A DNA stretch of 43,384 nucleotides, from positions 1 to 43,384 of the forward strand of contig NZ_AHAM01000057.1 of NCBI RefSeq assembly GCF_000236565.1, written 5' to 3'. Numbering within the stretch: the stretch's first letter is position 1; each line of letters opens with the position of its first letter. A program made the position numbers and the translations under genes. Under the pieces are notes generated by a model, which saw nothing but the letters and a program-made list of their open reading frames with translations, had not been told where the DNA came from and did not search any database. Of this stretch, positions 15,401 through 27,400 are shown one piece after another. This DNA comes from Mesorhizobium alhagi CCNWXJ12-2 (GTDB lineage Bacteria > Pseudomonadota > Alphaproteobacteria > Rhizobiales > Rhizobiaceae).

Positions 15401-18400
15401 CATCGTATTGGCCGTCCTCAAGGCGGTGATAGAGTTGCATGAAGGTCAGTTCATCGACTGCCTCACCCATGTCGTTCATCGCTTTGAAGTTCAAACCCGG
15501 CTCAAGTTTCGACATCGCCTGGTTGAGCTTCTTCAGAAGCCCGCCAGGCTGTCTATTTAGCGGCTCGTCCCATCGCAGTAGCTCGTTGTCTTCGGGAACG
15601 TCGACCTTTACCAGTCGGCCCGAGAGCTTATCCTGATAATGCTCCGCCACTTCCCTCCTGCTCGCGAAGTACAGGCCCCAGCCGAAAGCCCGAGTGCCTT
15701 CGCCTTTTCCCGTGTGGTCGAGCGAAAATTCATCGAACTCGTGCGGCGTGCCATGGAACGCCACCTGGTAGCGGAAGCCCTTTGGCGATTTGCGGCCCTT
15801 GCGCGCAGCGGCGCGCCTGGTGGAGAGACCCTTCTCGAACGCGGCGATGCGCTCGTCTTCGGTCGGGAACTGGTACCTGGAGCGATCGCGCAGCGCCGCG
15901 ACGGCAAGCGCATGCAACTGCGCAGGCGTGATATTGCCAAGCTGGCGGCGGAAACGGCGAAGCACCCAAGCCTTCACGGCGCCGACGAGATCGTCAACCC
16001 AGCGCTTGGCTGCGCCCGGCGCACGATCGTAGGCCTCAACGGCGTAGGCGCCGAACTCCTCGATGCGCTTCGCCCGCGACAATTCCCCATACGTTCCGCT
16101 TGCGACCGACGAGCCGGCAAAGGCCGCATCGAAGAACGCACGGCCCTGACCGGAGGACCGCTCGAACTGGCGGTAAAGCTTTTCCAGCCGGTCCATGAGG
16201 GTTTCCCACGTCTTGCCCTTGAAGAGCGCGTCGCGGCCGCTGTGGAACGCTTCGTGCATCAGGACCGACGAGGCGCGGCCGGCCGGGATCTTGTCGACGA
16301 TGAGGAAGATTTTGCCGTGGCCGTTCGTAGCGCCCAGCGCCGGTACCCATGTCTGCTTGGCGAACTCTTTCGCGGTGGTGATTTCGAGCCAACCCCTGGC
16401 GAGCAGCTTGTCGACCAGGTTGGCGGCCGGCCCTGCCTTCAACTCGGCAATCAACGATTCGCGCGTCAGCGGGGCGGAGCCGCCGGCGGCCATGGTGAAC
16501 CGAAGATCCTCATCGGCCGGCTTCCCGTCTGCCTTCTTGTCCTCTTTCTCGATGACAATCGGCGCGGTGAACGGATGCTCCTCGTAGAGCGTCATGCCCT
16601 GGCTGTCGCGAGCCTCCATGTAGGGGATGGCGACAGAGCCCTCGGCATCCTCGGCGAGGACGAAATAGCCGTCATCGGTCCAGCGGTGGCCGGCGACGGT
16701 GAACTCCTTGTCGTTCCAGCGCACCAGCGTCTCGGCCGGAGCTCCCGAGCGCAGCCAGAAGGGCGGCGCAACGGGGTTCGCCGCAATGTCCGTCTCGAGG
16801 TCGGCAAGCTGCTTTTCCACGCCGGCGAGTTGGTCGGCCATGTGGAAGGGTTCTTCGGCCGCCGAACGCATGCGCTCGAGCGTGGCGCGATCGCTGTCCA
16901 CGCGCGTCTCGAGATCCGGAGCCATCTTGTTGCGCACGTCGCGCAGCGCGGCGTGCAGGCTAAGCAGGCTCGGGCCGTGGCTCTCTACGGTCTGGTTGCC
17001 GACTTTCAGGTAAAGGTCCGGAACCTCGCTGAACTGGCCCCAATGCGCGTGCAGGGCCTCGCCGGCATAGGTGCCGATCTGGCGATCCTGCCCGATGCGC
17101 ATATCGGCCGCGAGCGACTTCTTGATGAAGGCGTCGGCCTCGGCGAACTTCTCGAACGGCTTGTCGAGGATGGTTGCGCGGAAGGAATCGCCGCGCTGCG
17201 CGTCGAGGATCTCGCCGGCCTTTTCGGGCGCGCCGCTCTGAACGAGCTCGGCGAGGCGCTTTTCCGTCTTGGGCAGGCTCTCCGAGATCTGGCGAACCTT
17301 GCGGGCGGCGTCGGCCATGGCATGGCCGTGCATGCGCTCGCGGCTTTGGAGCTGGTCGAGCTTCTTCTTGTACTTCTCGCGCAGCAGGATCCGGGGATCG
17401 CCGGCGGCGTCAGCGAAGGTCGACAGGATGTCGCTCTGCTCGTCGCTGGCAGCATCGCCTTCGATCACGCGGGTATCCCCGCTCGACTTCATGAAATCGG
17501 TGATGAAGCGCTGCTTGATCGCCAGGACCTGCCAGCGGCGGCCGTCGAGGCGATCGGTGAGGTAGCGGTGCTCGAGCACCGTGTTCCACTGGTTGCCCTG
17601 CCTGTGGCCGCGGCCGTTGCGCTGCTCGAGGTCGCCGGGCATCCACGGCGCGTCCATGTGGTGCATGGCGCGCAGATTCCGCTGCATGTTGACGCCGACG
17701 CCCAGCGAATCCGTCGAGCCGAACACGATGCGGATTGTGCCGGCGTTCATCGCCTCGGCAATTTCCTTGCGCTTGTCCTTGCTGGTGGCGCCGGTGACAG
17801 TCGCGATCTGCTCGCGCGGAATGCCCGCTTGCACCAGGCGCTCCACCATGTCGACCAGCGTAGAAAAGGCCTTGTAGGTTTTCTGCGTCTTTTCGCCGGG
17901 CGCGCCAACGGAGCGCGACACGGAACGGGCCATGCCCTGCTCCATGAACACCGCCTGGGTGGCGCGATCGTCGGAGCGGTAGATCTCGATCAGCTTGGCG
18001 ACGACTCGAGCAGGCTTTGAGAGCGGGTGCGGCTCCATCTCCGGCGTGCCCTCGAGGCCGGCGTTCTCGATCGCGTCGACCAGGCGCACGTCAAACGACG
18101 CCTTTTCGGCGATCGCGTCATGGATGATGGGCACGGTCTTGTCGCCGGCGGCCATCGCATCCTTACGGGCCTTCTTCGTCATAGAGCGCCACTGACGCGC
18201 CAGCGACTGGACTTCGGCGAACACGGCCATCTGCTCGGCCGACATATCGGCGGAATCGTTGATGACCTTCTTGTACGGCCGGTCGTTCGCGCCCTCGGTG
18301 CGACCGTTGAGCAGCTCGGCGCGCTCGGCCGCGGTGAGGTCCTTGTCGGCCATGGTCTTGCCGTTGACCGAGCGGGGCAGCATTTCCGGCATGTCGTCGG

Positions 18401-21400
18401 AGAACACCACGTCCATGTACTGGCCGATCATGCGGCGCAGCTCGGGCACGTTGATGAAGGCGGAGAGGCGCGTGACCGTCTCGTACTCGTTGGTCGAGGA
18501 AAGCTCGACGTCCTCCACCTCGCGGGCGAAGGAGCCGAACCAGCCGTCCCAATCGGCCAGCGAGATCTGCTCCATCTCCTCGAGCATCATGTAGCGCATC
18601 ATGTGGAACACCTCTGTCATGGTGTTCGTGATGGGCGTGCCGGTGAAGAGGTGGACGTTGCCGCCATTGTTCATGCCGCGCACGTACTTGGTGACGAAGG
18701 ACATCGAGATGGAGCGGTTCGATACCTGCGTTTGCAGGCCCTTCATGTTCATCTTCGTCGCGATCGGCGGCTTCTTGAACTCATGCGCCTCGTCGACAAG
18801 CACCATGTCGACGCCGAGATCCTCGAACGACACGGAATCGTCCCGGCTCGATTGCTGCCCCAGCTTCTGGATGGTGCTGATGATGCGCTGGCGCTGTTTC
18901 ACCAGGTGCTTTGCCGTCACGGAGCGGAGCTTTTTCAGTTCCTCCGGATCGTCCAGCATCTCCTTTGTGATCTCGACGCCATCATCCTCGGCCGCTTCGT
19001 TTGCCGCCGCCTCGAGATCGTCGATCTCCTGCTGCGCCATCACCATCAAGGTTTCTTCCTTGAAGCCGATGCGATCGATGAGGGAGTGCGGCAGCACCAC
19101 GACATCCCAATCGTCGTTCGCAATCTGCATCATGCGGACCTTGATGTTGTCCTTCGACAGGTTGTCGACGTAGAGCACCTTGGCCGCCGGATACATTTGC
19201 TGGATCTCGTGCGCGACGGTCTTGGAGTTGGCGTTGTGGGCGAACAGCAGCGGCTTCTTCGCGATGCCGTAGCGGCGCGATTCGACGGCAATGCCGCCCA
19301 TGGTGAAGGTGTTATGAGTGACGACGAAGTCATCGGTCACGTAGAGGTGCGAAGAATCGGAAACCCGGATACACTGTGCCGGCTTCCGTCCCACCGGCTG
19401 AATGTCAACGATGTAGCGTACCGGCCGATACTTCTCCTTCGGCTTGACCAGCGCCGCTTTGCGCTCCAGCCGGAAGGGGTTGATCTGCGGCGGCAGCTTG
19501 ATGCAAAGGATATGCGCCAGGGCGCCATCTCGCGCCTCGCCGTTGTGGCGATATTTTGGTGTCTTGGTGGTTCTGCTGACCGTACCGCCGAGCGATTGAA
19601 CGAGCGCCACCACATCATCGGCAAGGCGGTCAGAGACGGTGTAGTAGTAGACCGAGTAGCCGCCTTGCAATGCCGATCCGTCCGTGTCCATCAGTCCCTG
19701 CAAGAGGGCGATGCGAGCCTCGATGTCGTTGAACAAGTAGTTTTCAGGGATGAACTTGTCCTTCGCGCCCTTACCCATCAGCCCAAGCTGCTCAAGAGCA
19801 ACCACTGCCGGGTTTGGCTTCCTGCTCGCACCGAAACCGGATAGCTTCTTCATCCGCAGCGCCCACGTCGGGCAGCGCCCAGCGGATTCTTGGCGGCGCA
19901 GCTCCACGTTCTCGGGCAAGACAAGGCCCTGTACAATCTCCTCATCCATGTTGGTGATCGTCGCGGAACGATGGCTCATGCCGCCGTCACCCAGCAGCAC
20001 GCCCATTAGGTAGGGATCGAGCGGAACCGGCCGGGATGTAAGTTGAACCGGCCCCACGATCGGGATGCTATGGTTTTTGGCGGCCAGATGCGGTGATACC
20101 AGCGTCTCGCGGATTTCGGCCAGCGAGCGCACCTTCGGCTTCGCGCAGCCCCAGTCCTTGCCGGCACGCTTGGCATTGATGGCTTGATTGCGCTCCCGAT
20201 AGGTCTGCGTCAGCCACAGATGCTCGTCGCAGCATTCCGTGGACGAGCCGTCCGAGAACACTACACGGAATATTTCCTTCTCGCCTTGAGGGAACACGGC
20301 TTCGACAGTCGTGGGCTGGCCGCTTTGCGTGACAACCTGATCGCCAACCTGAATGTCACCCATCCGCTTCCAGCCAGAAGGCGTCAGGATTTTGGCGTCG
20401 AGCGGTTGCGCCTTTCCGGTCCCAACCTCATGCGCGTTGAGGCTCTTGCGCGTCACCAACGCGCGCCAGATGGCGTTGACCTGGTGTTCGCGCAGGTTGA
20501 ACGGACCGCGGCCTACTGACAGCGCCATGCCCTGGAAGGTCAGGAAGGAGCCGTCGAAGCTCGGCGTGGCGTAGGCGTTGCGGGTTTCGTTGTACTCCTG
20601 CTCGAGGTCGACGCGGCGCTCGGGATCGCTCCACAGCCACTCGCCGAATTTCAGGCGCATTTCGGAGATCTTGGCGTTCGTCTCCTTCGTGGCCTGCTCG
20701 TCGACGTACTCCTTGCCGTCACTGTCCTTGTGCTTGACGGTGATGGTCTGATTGGCGATCGCGGCGCGCACCAGGCGCTTGAACTTCACATGCGGCGTGC
20801 CGAAGCCGGCGGAGGCCTCGGTGCGATGGTTGTATTCGCCGGGGAAGTCGATGCGCCAGGCGCCGGCGTTGAAGCCCACCTTGATTTGCGACGTGTCGGC
20901 GAGGCCCAGCATGTGGGCGATGAAGTCGCCATAGACGTGCGGAGGCACCCAGGTCGCGCCAAGCTGCGTCTCGATCTTGTAGTAGGGGATGTCGGCCGGA
21001 ATGACCTCCTGCAGCGCCGCCACGTTCCGCTGCATGTCCTCGTTGCCCCCCTCGAGGCCGGCGCGCGCCTGGCGCATCTTCTCGCGCACATTGCCCGACA
21101 GGTAGAGATCGGCCGGGATGAACTCGCCCGCCGGCGTCGAGAACGCCGCGCCGGCGTCGATCAACTCGGAGCGGACTTCCTCGACAGTCTTTCCGGCGAG
21201 CTCGGCGATGCGCTCGGGCGTCGGATTGACGGATTCGTTGCGCGCCAGCACGAAGGCCTCGGGCACGCTCGGGTTCTCGAGCTTGCGCGCGCCGCGGATG
21301 GTGCTTTCGGTCAGGATCGACGCCGGGCGATAGCTGCGGCCGCCCTTATCGTTCGGCGTGGAAGACTCGAGGGCCGCCAGCGCCGGATAGAAGGGATCGT

Positions 21401-24400
21401 CGATCTTCTTGAGGTATTGCAGGCCGAAGCTCTTCGAGTAGTTGCCGTGGGCCTTGCGGAATGCCGCGAAGGCGTCGCGCAGCGCCTTGCGGGCGTCCTC
21501 GGCCGCGCCGGTGCGCTCCGCCTCGATCAGCGCGCCGTAGAGCTTGCGCATCCCGACCAGCGCCTCGAGTTGGGCCACGCGCTCGGCCGTCTCGGTCGCG
21601 CTCTTCAGGCTGTACTTATGCACCTCCTCGGCCGCCGCCATGTGCTCGCCGCGAACGATGAACAGGCCGTCCTTCGTCTTGACCAGCGAGTTCGTGCGGT
21701 CGTTCGTGTGATTGGCGATGTAGGAGATCTGCTTGCCGCGTGTGTCGGCCTGGTATGCGCCCTCGGGCACCAGGTCGATGACGCGGCGCAGTTCCTCCGC
21801 GACATTCGCAGGCCTGCGCACCACCAGCCCAGCGCGGTTCATTCCGCTGCCGAAGTCGATCTCGCCGATGACGTGGCTGGGGTTGTTGTGGAAATACTCG
21901 TTGACGGCGATCGGCGTGCCTTCGGGCGTCGCATGGTCCTTGACCTGGATCCAGCCTTCATTGGCGACGATGCCGGCCGGCTCCGCGCGCTTGCGCAGGA
22001 TGATGATGTCCGTCACCACCTTCGTTCCTGCATATTCCTCGAAAGCGCCGGTCGGCAGGCGGAATGCGGCCACGAGCTCGGCCTTCTTCGCCATCGCGTT
22101 GCGGATGGAGGAGGCCTTCTTGTCCATCGTGCCCTTGGTGGTGATACCGACGACGAGGCCGCCCGGGCGCACCTGGTCGAGCGCCTTCAGGAAGAAATAG
22201 TCGTGCAGCAGCGGGCTAAGCCGGTTGTAGCGGCGATCGGCCGGGGAATAGTCGGCGAACGGCCAATTGCCGATGACGAGATCGTAGAAATCGTCGGGCG
22301 TGGTCGACTGTTCGTAGCCTTTGATCTGGATTGCCGCGTTCGGGTAGAGCAGCTGCGCCATGGAGCCCGTCACAGGGTCCAGCTCGACGCCGGCGCGCTG
22401 GCTGCGCGCGGCCATATCCACGGGCATCATGCCGTAGAAGTTGCCGATGCCGATCGACGGCTCGAGCACGCGGCCGCCGGTGAAGCCCATGCGGCGCACC
22501 ATGTCCCACATGGCGAGAACGGTCGGGGGGTCGGTGTAGTGCGCGTTGATGATGGAGCGCTGCAGGCCCTCCCATTCCTTCTGGCCGAGGTTTTCCCTCA
22601 ACCAGGTGTCGCGCGCCTCCCAGCCGGCTTTCGGCGCCGGACGCTCCCACGTGCCCTGAAACAGTTCCTGCCCGAACGAGCCCCAGCCGGTGTAGCCGGC
22701 CAGCACTTCCTGCTCCTCGCGCGTCGGCTTGCGGCCGTCATCGATGAGCGTGTTGCGCATGTCGATCGCCGCGCGGTTCTTCTCGAAGCGCGCCACCTGG
22801 CCGCCGCCAACGACGCGCAGGGGATCATCAATGTGGAAATCGCCTGGCCCAGCGTTGGCCGGGCTGACAGTCTCGGGTTGCTTGATTAGTTCCGGTTGGC
22901 TCGGTACTCGGCGAGCGTCTCCTGGCCCTCCTGCAGCACTGCCGCCAGTTCCGCCCACGCGTCGGCCAACGGCGTCGTCGCCGGCGTCTCCGGCTCGAGC
23001 ATCAGGTGTTCCCGTTCCGCCATCTCGCGGGCGTCCGTCACCGCCATCCCGCTGTCCTGCAGCTGCTCCATCCGGTCCCACATCCTCTGCTGTGAGACGT
23101 AGGCCAAGCTGTCCGTCATCCCTTTGCGCTCGAGCTCGGCCCACATTGTTGGGCTCTCGCTTTTCCACGTCGCCAGGATTCGCTTGTGAAGGTCGCGATT
23201 GTGCAGCCGGTTCTTGTCCAGCCGCATCTGCCGGTATTCCAGCTCGATCTGGCGTTTGAACTGCGGGCTCGACCTGTTCTGGTCCACTTTCAGCCTCCAC
23301 TGCCGGCTCGGCGGCCTCTTGCGCCACTATAGCAGCAAGTTCGGCCGGTGACAGCCCCGCCAACCGCGCCGATTCCTGCGGGTCCGTCATGCCGGCGGCA
23401 TCGAGGCCGGGGTAGTTTCTTGCTCCCTCCCAGAACGACAGCAGGTAGGGCCGGATGCCCTCGCCGAAGTCGGCCGTCATGCGAGTGGCGAAGTCGGCGA
23501 AGGCGCGAACGCCGCTTTCGATGTAGGCGCCGGCGATTGTCATGCCGTCGATCAGCGTCTCCGGATCCACGCCGCTGTTGATCTGGCTCATCTTCGCCTT
23601 GAGGCGCGCCCGGGCGGCCTCGACCTTATCGGCAGTGAACAGCTTGTTGTTGGCGAAGAGCGCGTCGACGGCCGCCGCGTTGCCTTCCTTCGTGGTCTTG
23701 GACGGTGCCGGTACCGGGTTGTCCTTCTCCCAGCGGTCGAGGTCCCGGCCAGTCGGGGCCGTGGAATGCGTCCGCTCGCGCTCGCGCGGCAGCGGTTCGC
23801 CATCAGGCCCGACCTGGATGACGCGGACCTGCCAATTGCCGTTCTCGCGGCGATCGAAGCCTATGACGCGATCTTCGCCGCCGCCGTAGCTGCTAACGAT
23901 GCGCCCGGGCCGAAAATAGTTCTCAAGCCGGCCTAGCAGCGGCGGGGCTTTCGGTTTCTTTGCGGGCTGTTGTGATTTTTCTGTCGATGCTCGCTTCTGT
24001 TCAGATGCGGGTTTTTCAACGGGGGTGACAGTTTCTGTCACCGTCGGCTCGATCGGCTGTGGCGGGCTCTCGGGTGTCGTGCCCACTTGAGTGGGTATAG
24101 TACCCACTTCGGCCGGATCGACCGCGGCCGCCGGCGCGGACTTGGCGAACGGCTTGGTGGTGTCGCCCTCGAGCCAGGCCTTGAAGCCGCCCAGCGTTGT
24201 CTCGGTGATGGCACCAAGGCCTTTCCAGCCCTTGGTGTAGTTCTCGAGGTAGGCGGCGCGCGCTTCGGCCTCGTCGCCATAGCCCACCATCACCTTGTGC
24301 TCATCGAACTGGCCGCGCGACGGGTCGCGCTGGTCGACCACGAACACCGGCGCGGAATCGTCCAGCTCGGCCGTGCCCGGCTTGATGAAGGCGTCGATGT

Positions 24401-27400
24401 GATCCTTGTCGCGGCCGACCGTGCCTTTGAAGTAGCCATAATGGCTCTTCATGGTGACGGACCAGGCCTTACCCGAACGGGAAACGCCCTTGCGCTCGGA
24501 GCCGGCCGGGTTCTCGATCGAGATATCGAGCCCGCCAAGGCGCGCATGGCCCAGCGCGTAGTTTCCGGCTTCCTTCTGCGCCTGGCTCGGCTCGGGCCTG
24601 TCGTTCTCCGGCGACGTCGCCGCCTGGTGCGCGGCAACGTCGATCGCGGCCGCGGCGTCGAATGCCGCATCGTCGATTGCGTCGTCGGCCAGCGGCGCAT
24701 CTTGGGGTTCACCCCGATCTAACTTGTTGTCGACAACGACTTGATCGGTCGCCGGGGCGGCTAGGCCGCCGGCGGCCTTGTCGCGCTCCGCCTGCCACTG
24801 CTTGAGGCGCTTCGCGTTCACCGCGTGCATCTTCACCGGGAGCTCGGAGCGGGCCTCCTTGGAGGCGCGCTCGACGCGGTACCGGTAGTCGTCGGCAATC
24901 TGGCCCAACGCCTCGGGCGTCACGCCGAACGCATCGGCGAGCTTGATCTGCTCAGCCGGCATCACCTTGTCGCGATCGAGCGCGGAAGCGCCAACCATGC
25001 GCTGCGATTCGCGGCGCATCTTGCCCAGGTCGTAGAGCGCGGCGTGCTTCTCGTCGGGCATGACCAGCGTGTGCTTGAACACCTTGCGGGACGTGCCGCC
25101 GGTCACGGGCTCGCGCTCCACCGGCGGGTCGCGGCGCAGATCCTCGGCCTCGGCTTCCTTGCGGGTGGTGCCATCGACGTATAGGTGCTCGACGGGCACC
25201 TGCAGGGACCGGCCATCATCCGCAGTGACAAGCGCCTCGGTCGCGCCTTCCTCGTAGGCCTCGATGCGGCCGGCGAAGCGCTCGACGATGCCGGGCGCAT
25301 CGACAATGACGCGCTGGCCGGGCTTGGGCGGGCCGGGGAATCGGCCCATGGCCGGTTTCTGCTTGTCCCGAGGCGGCAGTTCGCTCTTGCTGTCGGCCGC
25401 TTGCGGCGCTTGCGGCTCGAGCGCTGCATCATTAGGATCGACGGGCGAGCCCGCTGGGTGGGAACCGTTGCGCAGGATTTCGTCGGCCTCGGCCGGCGTC
25501 ATCTTGCGCACGGCATCTTCGGACCAGCCCAAATCGCCCAGGTTGGCGCGCATGCCACGGGTGATGACCGTCGGCACCGGCCGTTCCGGCAGTGCGTCAG
25601 GGGCGGTTTTCTCCTGCAGCACCGGCGGCAGGTTCTCCACCTTGTCGGCAATCTGCGTCAGGTTCGACACCGGCACCTGGTACACTTCGCCGCTGGCGCT
25701 GTCGTACAGCACCGCCTCGTCGCCCTCGTAGCTTTCCACGCGCGCCATGAAGGGCGGCACGCCGTCCGCATCCACGCGCACTGTCGCGCCGATCGCCGGC
25801 GCACCACTTGGTACAGCCATGGCGGCAGGCTTCGCCGGCGCAGTCTTCGGCTGCTCCCGCGCGGCCGGCACAGCGCCGCCCTGCTGGACGAGCAGGCGCT
25901 CGCCCAGCACGCGCTGGGTGCCGTCGCCCGTCCTGACGCGGCGCATGCCGGCAGGAACGCCCGTCTGGTTCGGGTCGAGCGTGACGTTCTGCCCGTGAAG
26001 GTCGCCCGAGCCCATGTCGCCCATGGCTGGGTCATTGACGGTGAAGGTGTTAGCCGCCTTCTCGGCCGCCTGGCGCTGCGCACTCTCGAGCGCGCTGGTC
26101 AGCGGGCCTTTCTTCGGCTGTGGGGGCGATTCTGGCGCACGGCGGGCAGCACCGCCGGCGCCGCCCATGCCTGCGCCCATCGTGCCGCCTACGGCAAGGC
26201 CGCCGGCGGCCGCATTGGCCACACCCTCGGAAATGCGCTGCGAAGGGTCGATCCCCTGCACGCCAAGGTTCTGCGCCGCCTGCTGGGCGGCTTCCTGCGG
26301 CGCTTCCTCGAGCAGGCCCTCGGCAACCACGCCGCGCCCAGCGCCGCGAAGGATTCGTTTGCCCACGCTGCCGCCGACGCCCTCTGCCACGATCTTGGCG
26401 AGAGCGCGATCGCCGATACCGCCGAATGCGCCAGTCGCTACGCCGGCAATCACGAAGGTCTGCGCGGCCGCGTCGTTGGTCAGCGTCTCGACAGCCTGGT
26501 CAAAGGACATGCCCTCGGCCATGAGCTGCTGCACCGCGTCGCTCTCCTGCAGTGCCTGCGTCGGGATTTGCGCAATCTGCTCGCGCACGCCGCGCGCGGC
26601 CATGCCGCCCGAAATCGTGCCTTCACTGATGCCGCCGGCGATGGTGGCCGTGCGCGCGGCCGCCGCCGCGGCCTGTTTCTGCGTCGCACCTCTAGCAATG
26701 GCGGCCTTGAATGCGCCCCTGGCGAGGAACATGGACGGTCCCATGCTCATCACAGTGCCGGGCACGGATTCGACCAGGCCGCCGAAATAGCTGCGGGGAT
26801 CGCGCCACGCCGGGCCGGCGGTGTACTGGACCGCACCTTCCTCCGTGGTCGTTTCCGTCACCCAATCCTTGCCGCGCGCCGCGATCGTCTCGGGCGTCAT
26901 CGAGGCGATCGCCTTCTGCTGCGCGCGCTCGAGGCGCTGCTCGGTCGGAACGCCGTCGCCCTTGATCCACTCGCTGATGCTGTCGAGGCCTTCGACGATC
27001 GAGGGGCCTACCTTTGGGATGGCGGCAACGGCTTCACGCGCGCCCAGCGCCAGGCCGGCAGCACCGGACTTGAGCAGGCGCGTGGTGTCGCCGCCAAGGC
27101 CCGTGGAGCGGTTGCGCTCCTCCCAATCGGTCTTCCACGCCTCGTACTCGCTTTCGTCGATGGCGGTGTAGCGGCCCGGGTCGCTCTGCTCGAGACCGGC
27201 GCGGCGTGGATCCAGTACGGGTTCAGGCTCGGGCGGCGCGGCGTCCTCGGCCGGCGCGCCAGACTGCGCAAACGGGTTGGCGCCCGTCGAGTAGAGCCCC
27301 ATCGGATCGCGCGGCTTGTAGTCGGCGCCAACCGCGATGCGCTGCGGGGCTGCTCGAGCGCCGGCTTCCGGCATGTCGCCGGCGGCAATGCGCCGGAACC

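Noticed and set aside
13074-19844. Rightward ORFs of 600-800 codons (13074-15326, 15639-18020, 18027-19844) opposite the giant gene
   Set aside because: Same antisense pattern (rich in H, R, V, L, G); they disappear where G+C falls, as expected for shadows.
20730-22889. Rightward 719-codon ORF opposite the methyltransferase region
   Set aside because: Antisense shadow; no recognisable motif, and the leftward frame encodes well-defined enzyme motifs.
22886-23287. Idea that the giant ORF is really two genes split at this place
   Set aside because: No stop exists in the giant frame here and the flanking domains (pyrophosphatase-like, methyltransferase) are in one frame; an internal overprinted gene explains the codon pattern without a split.
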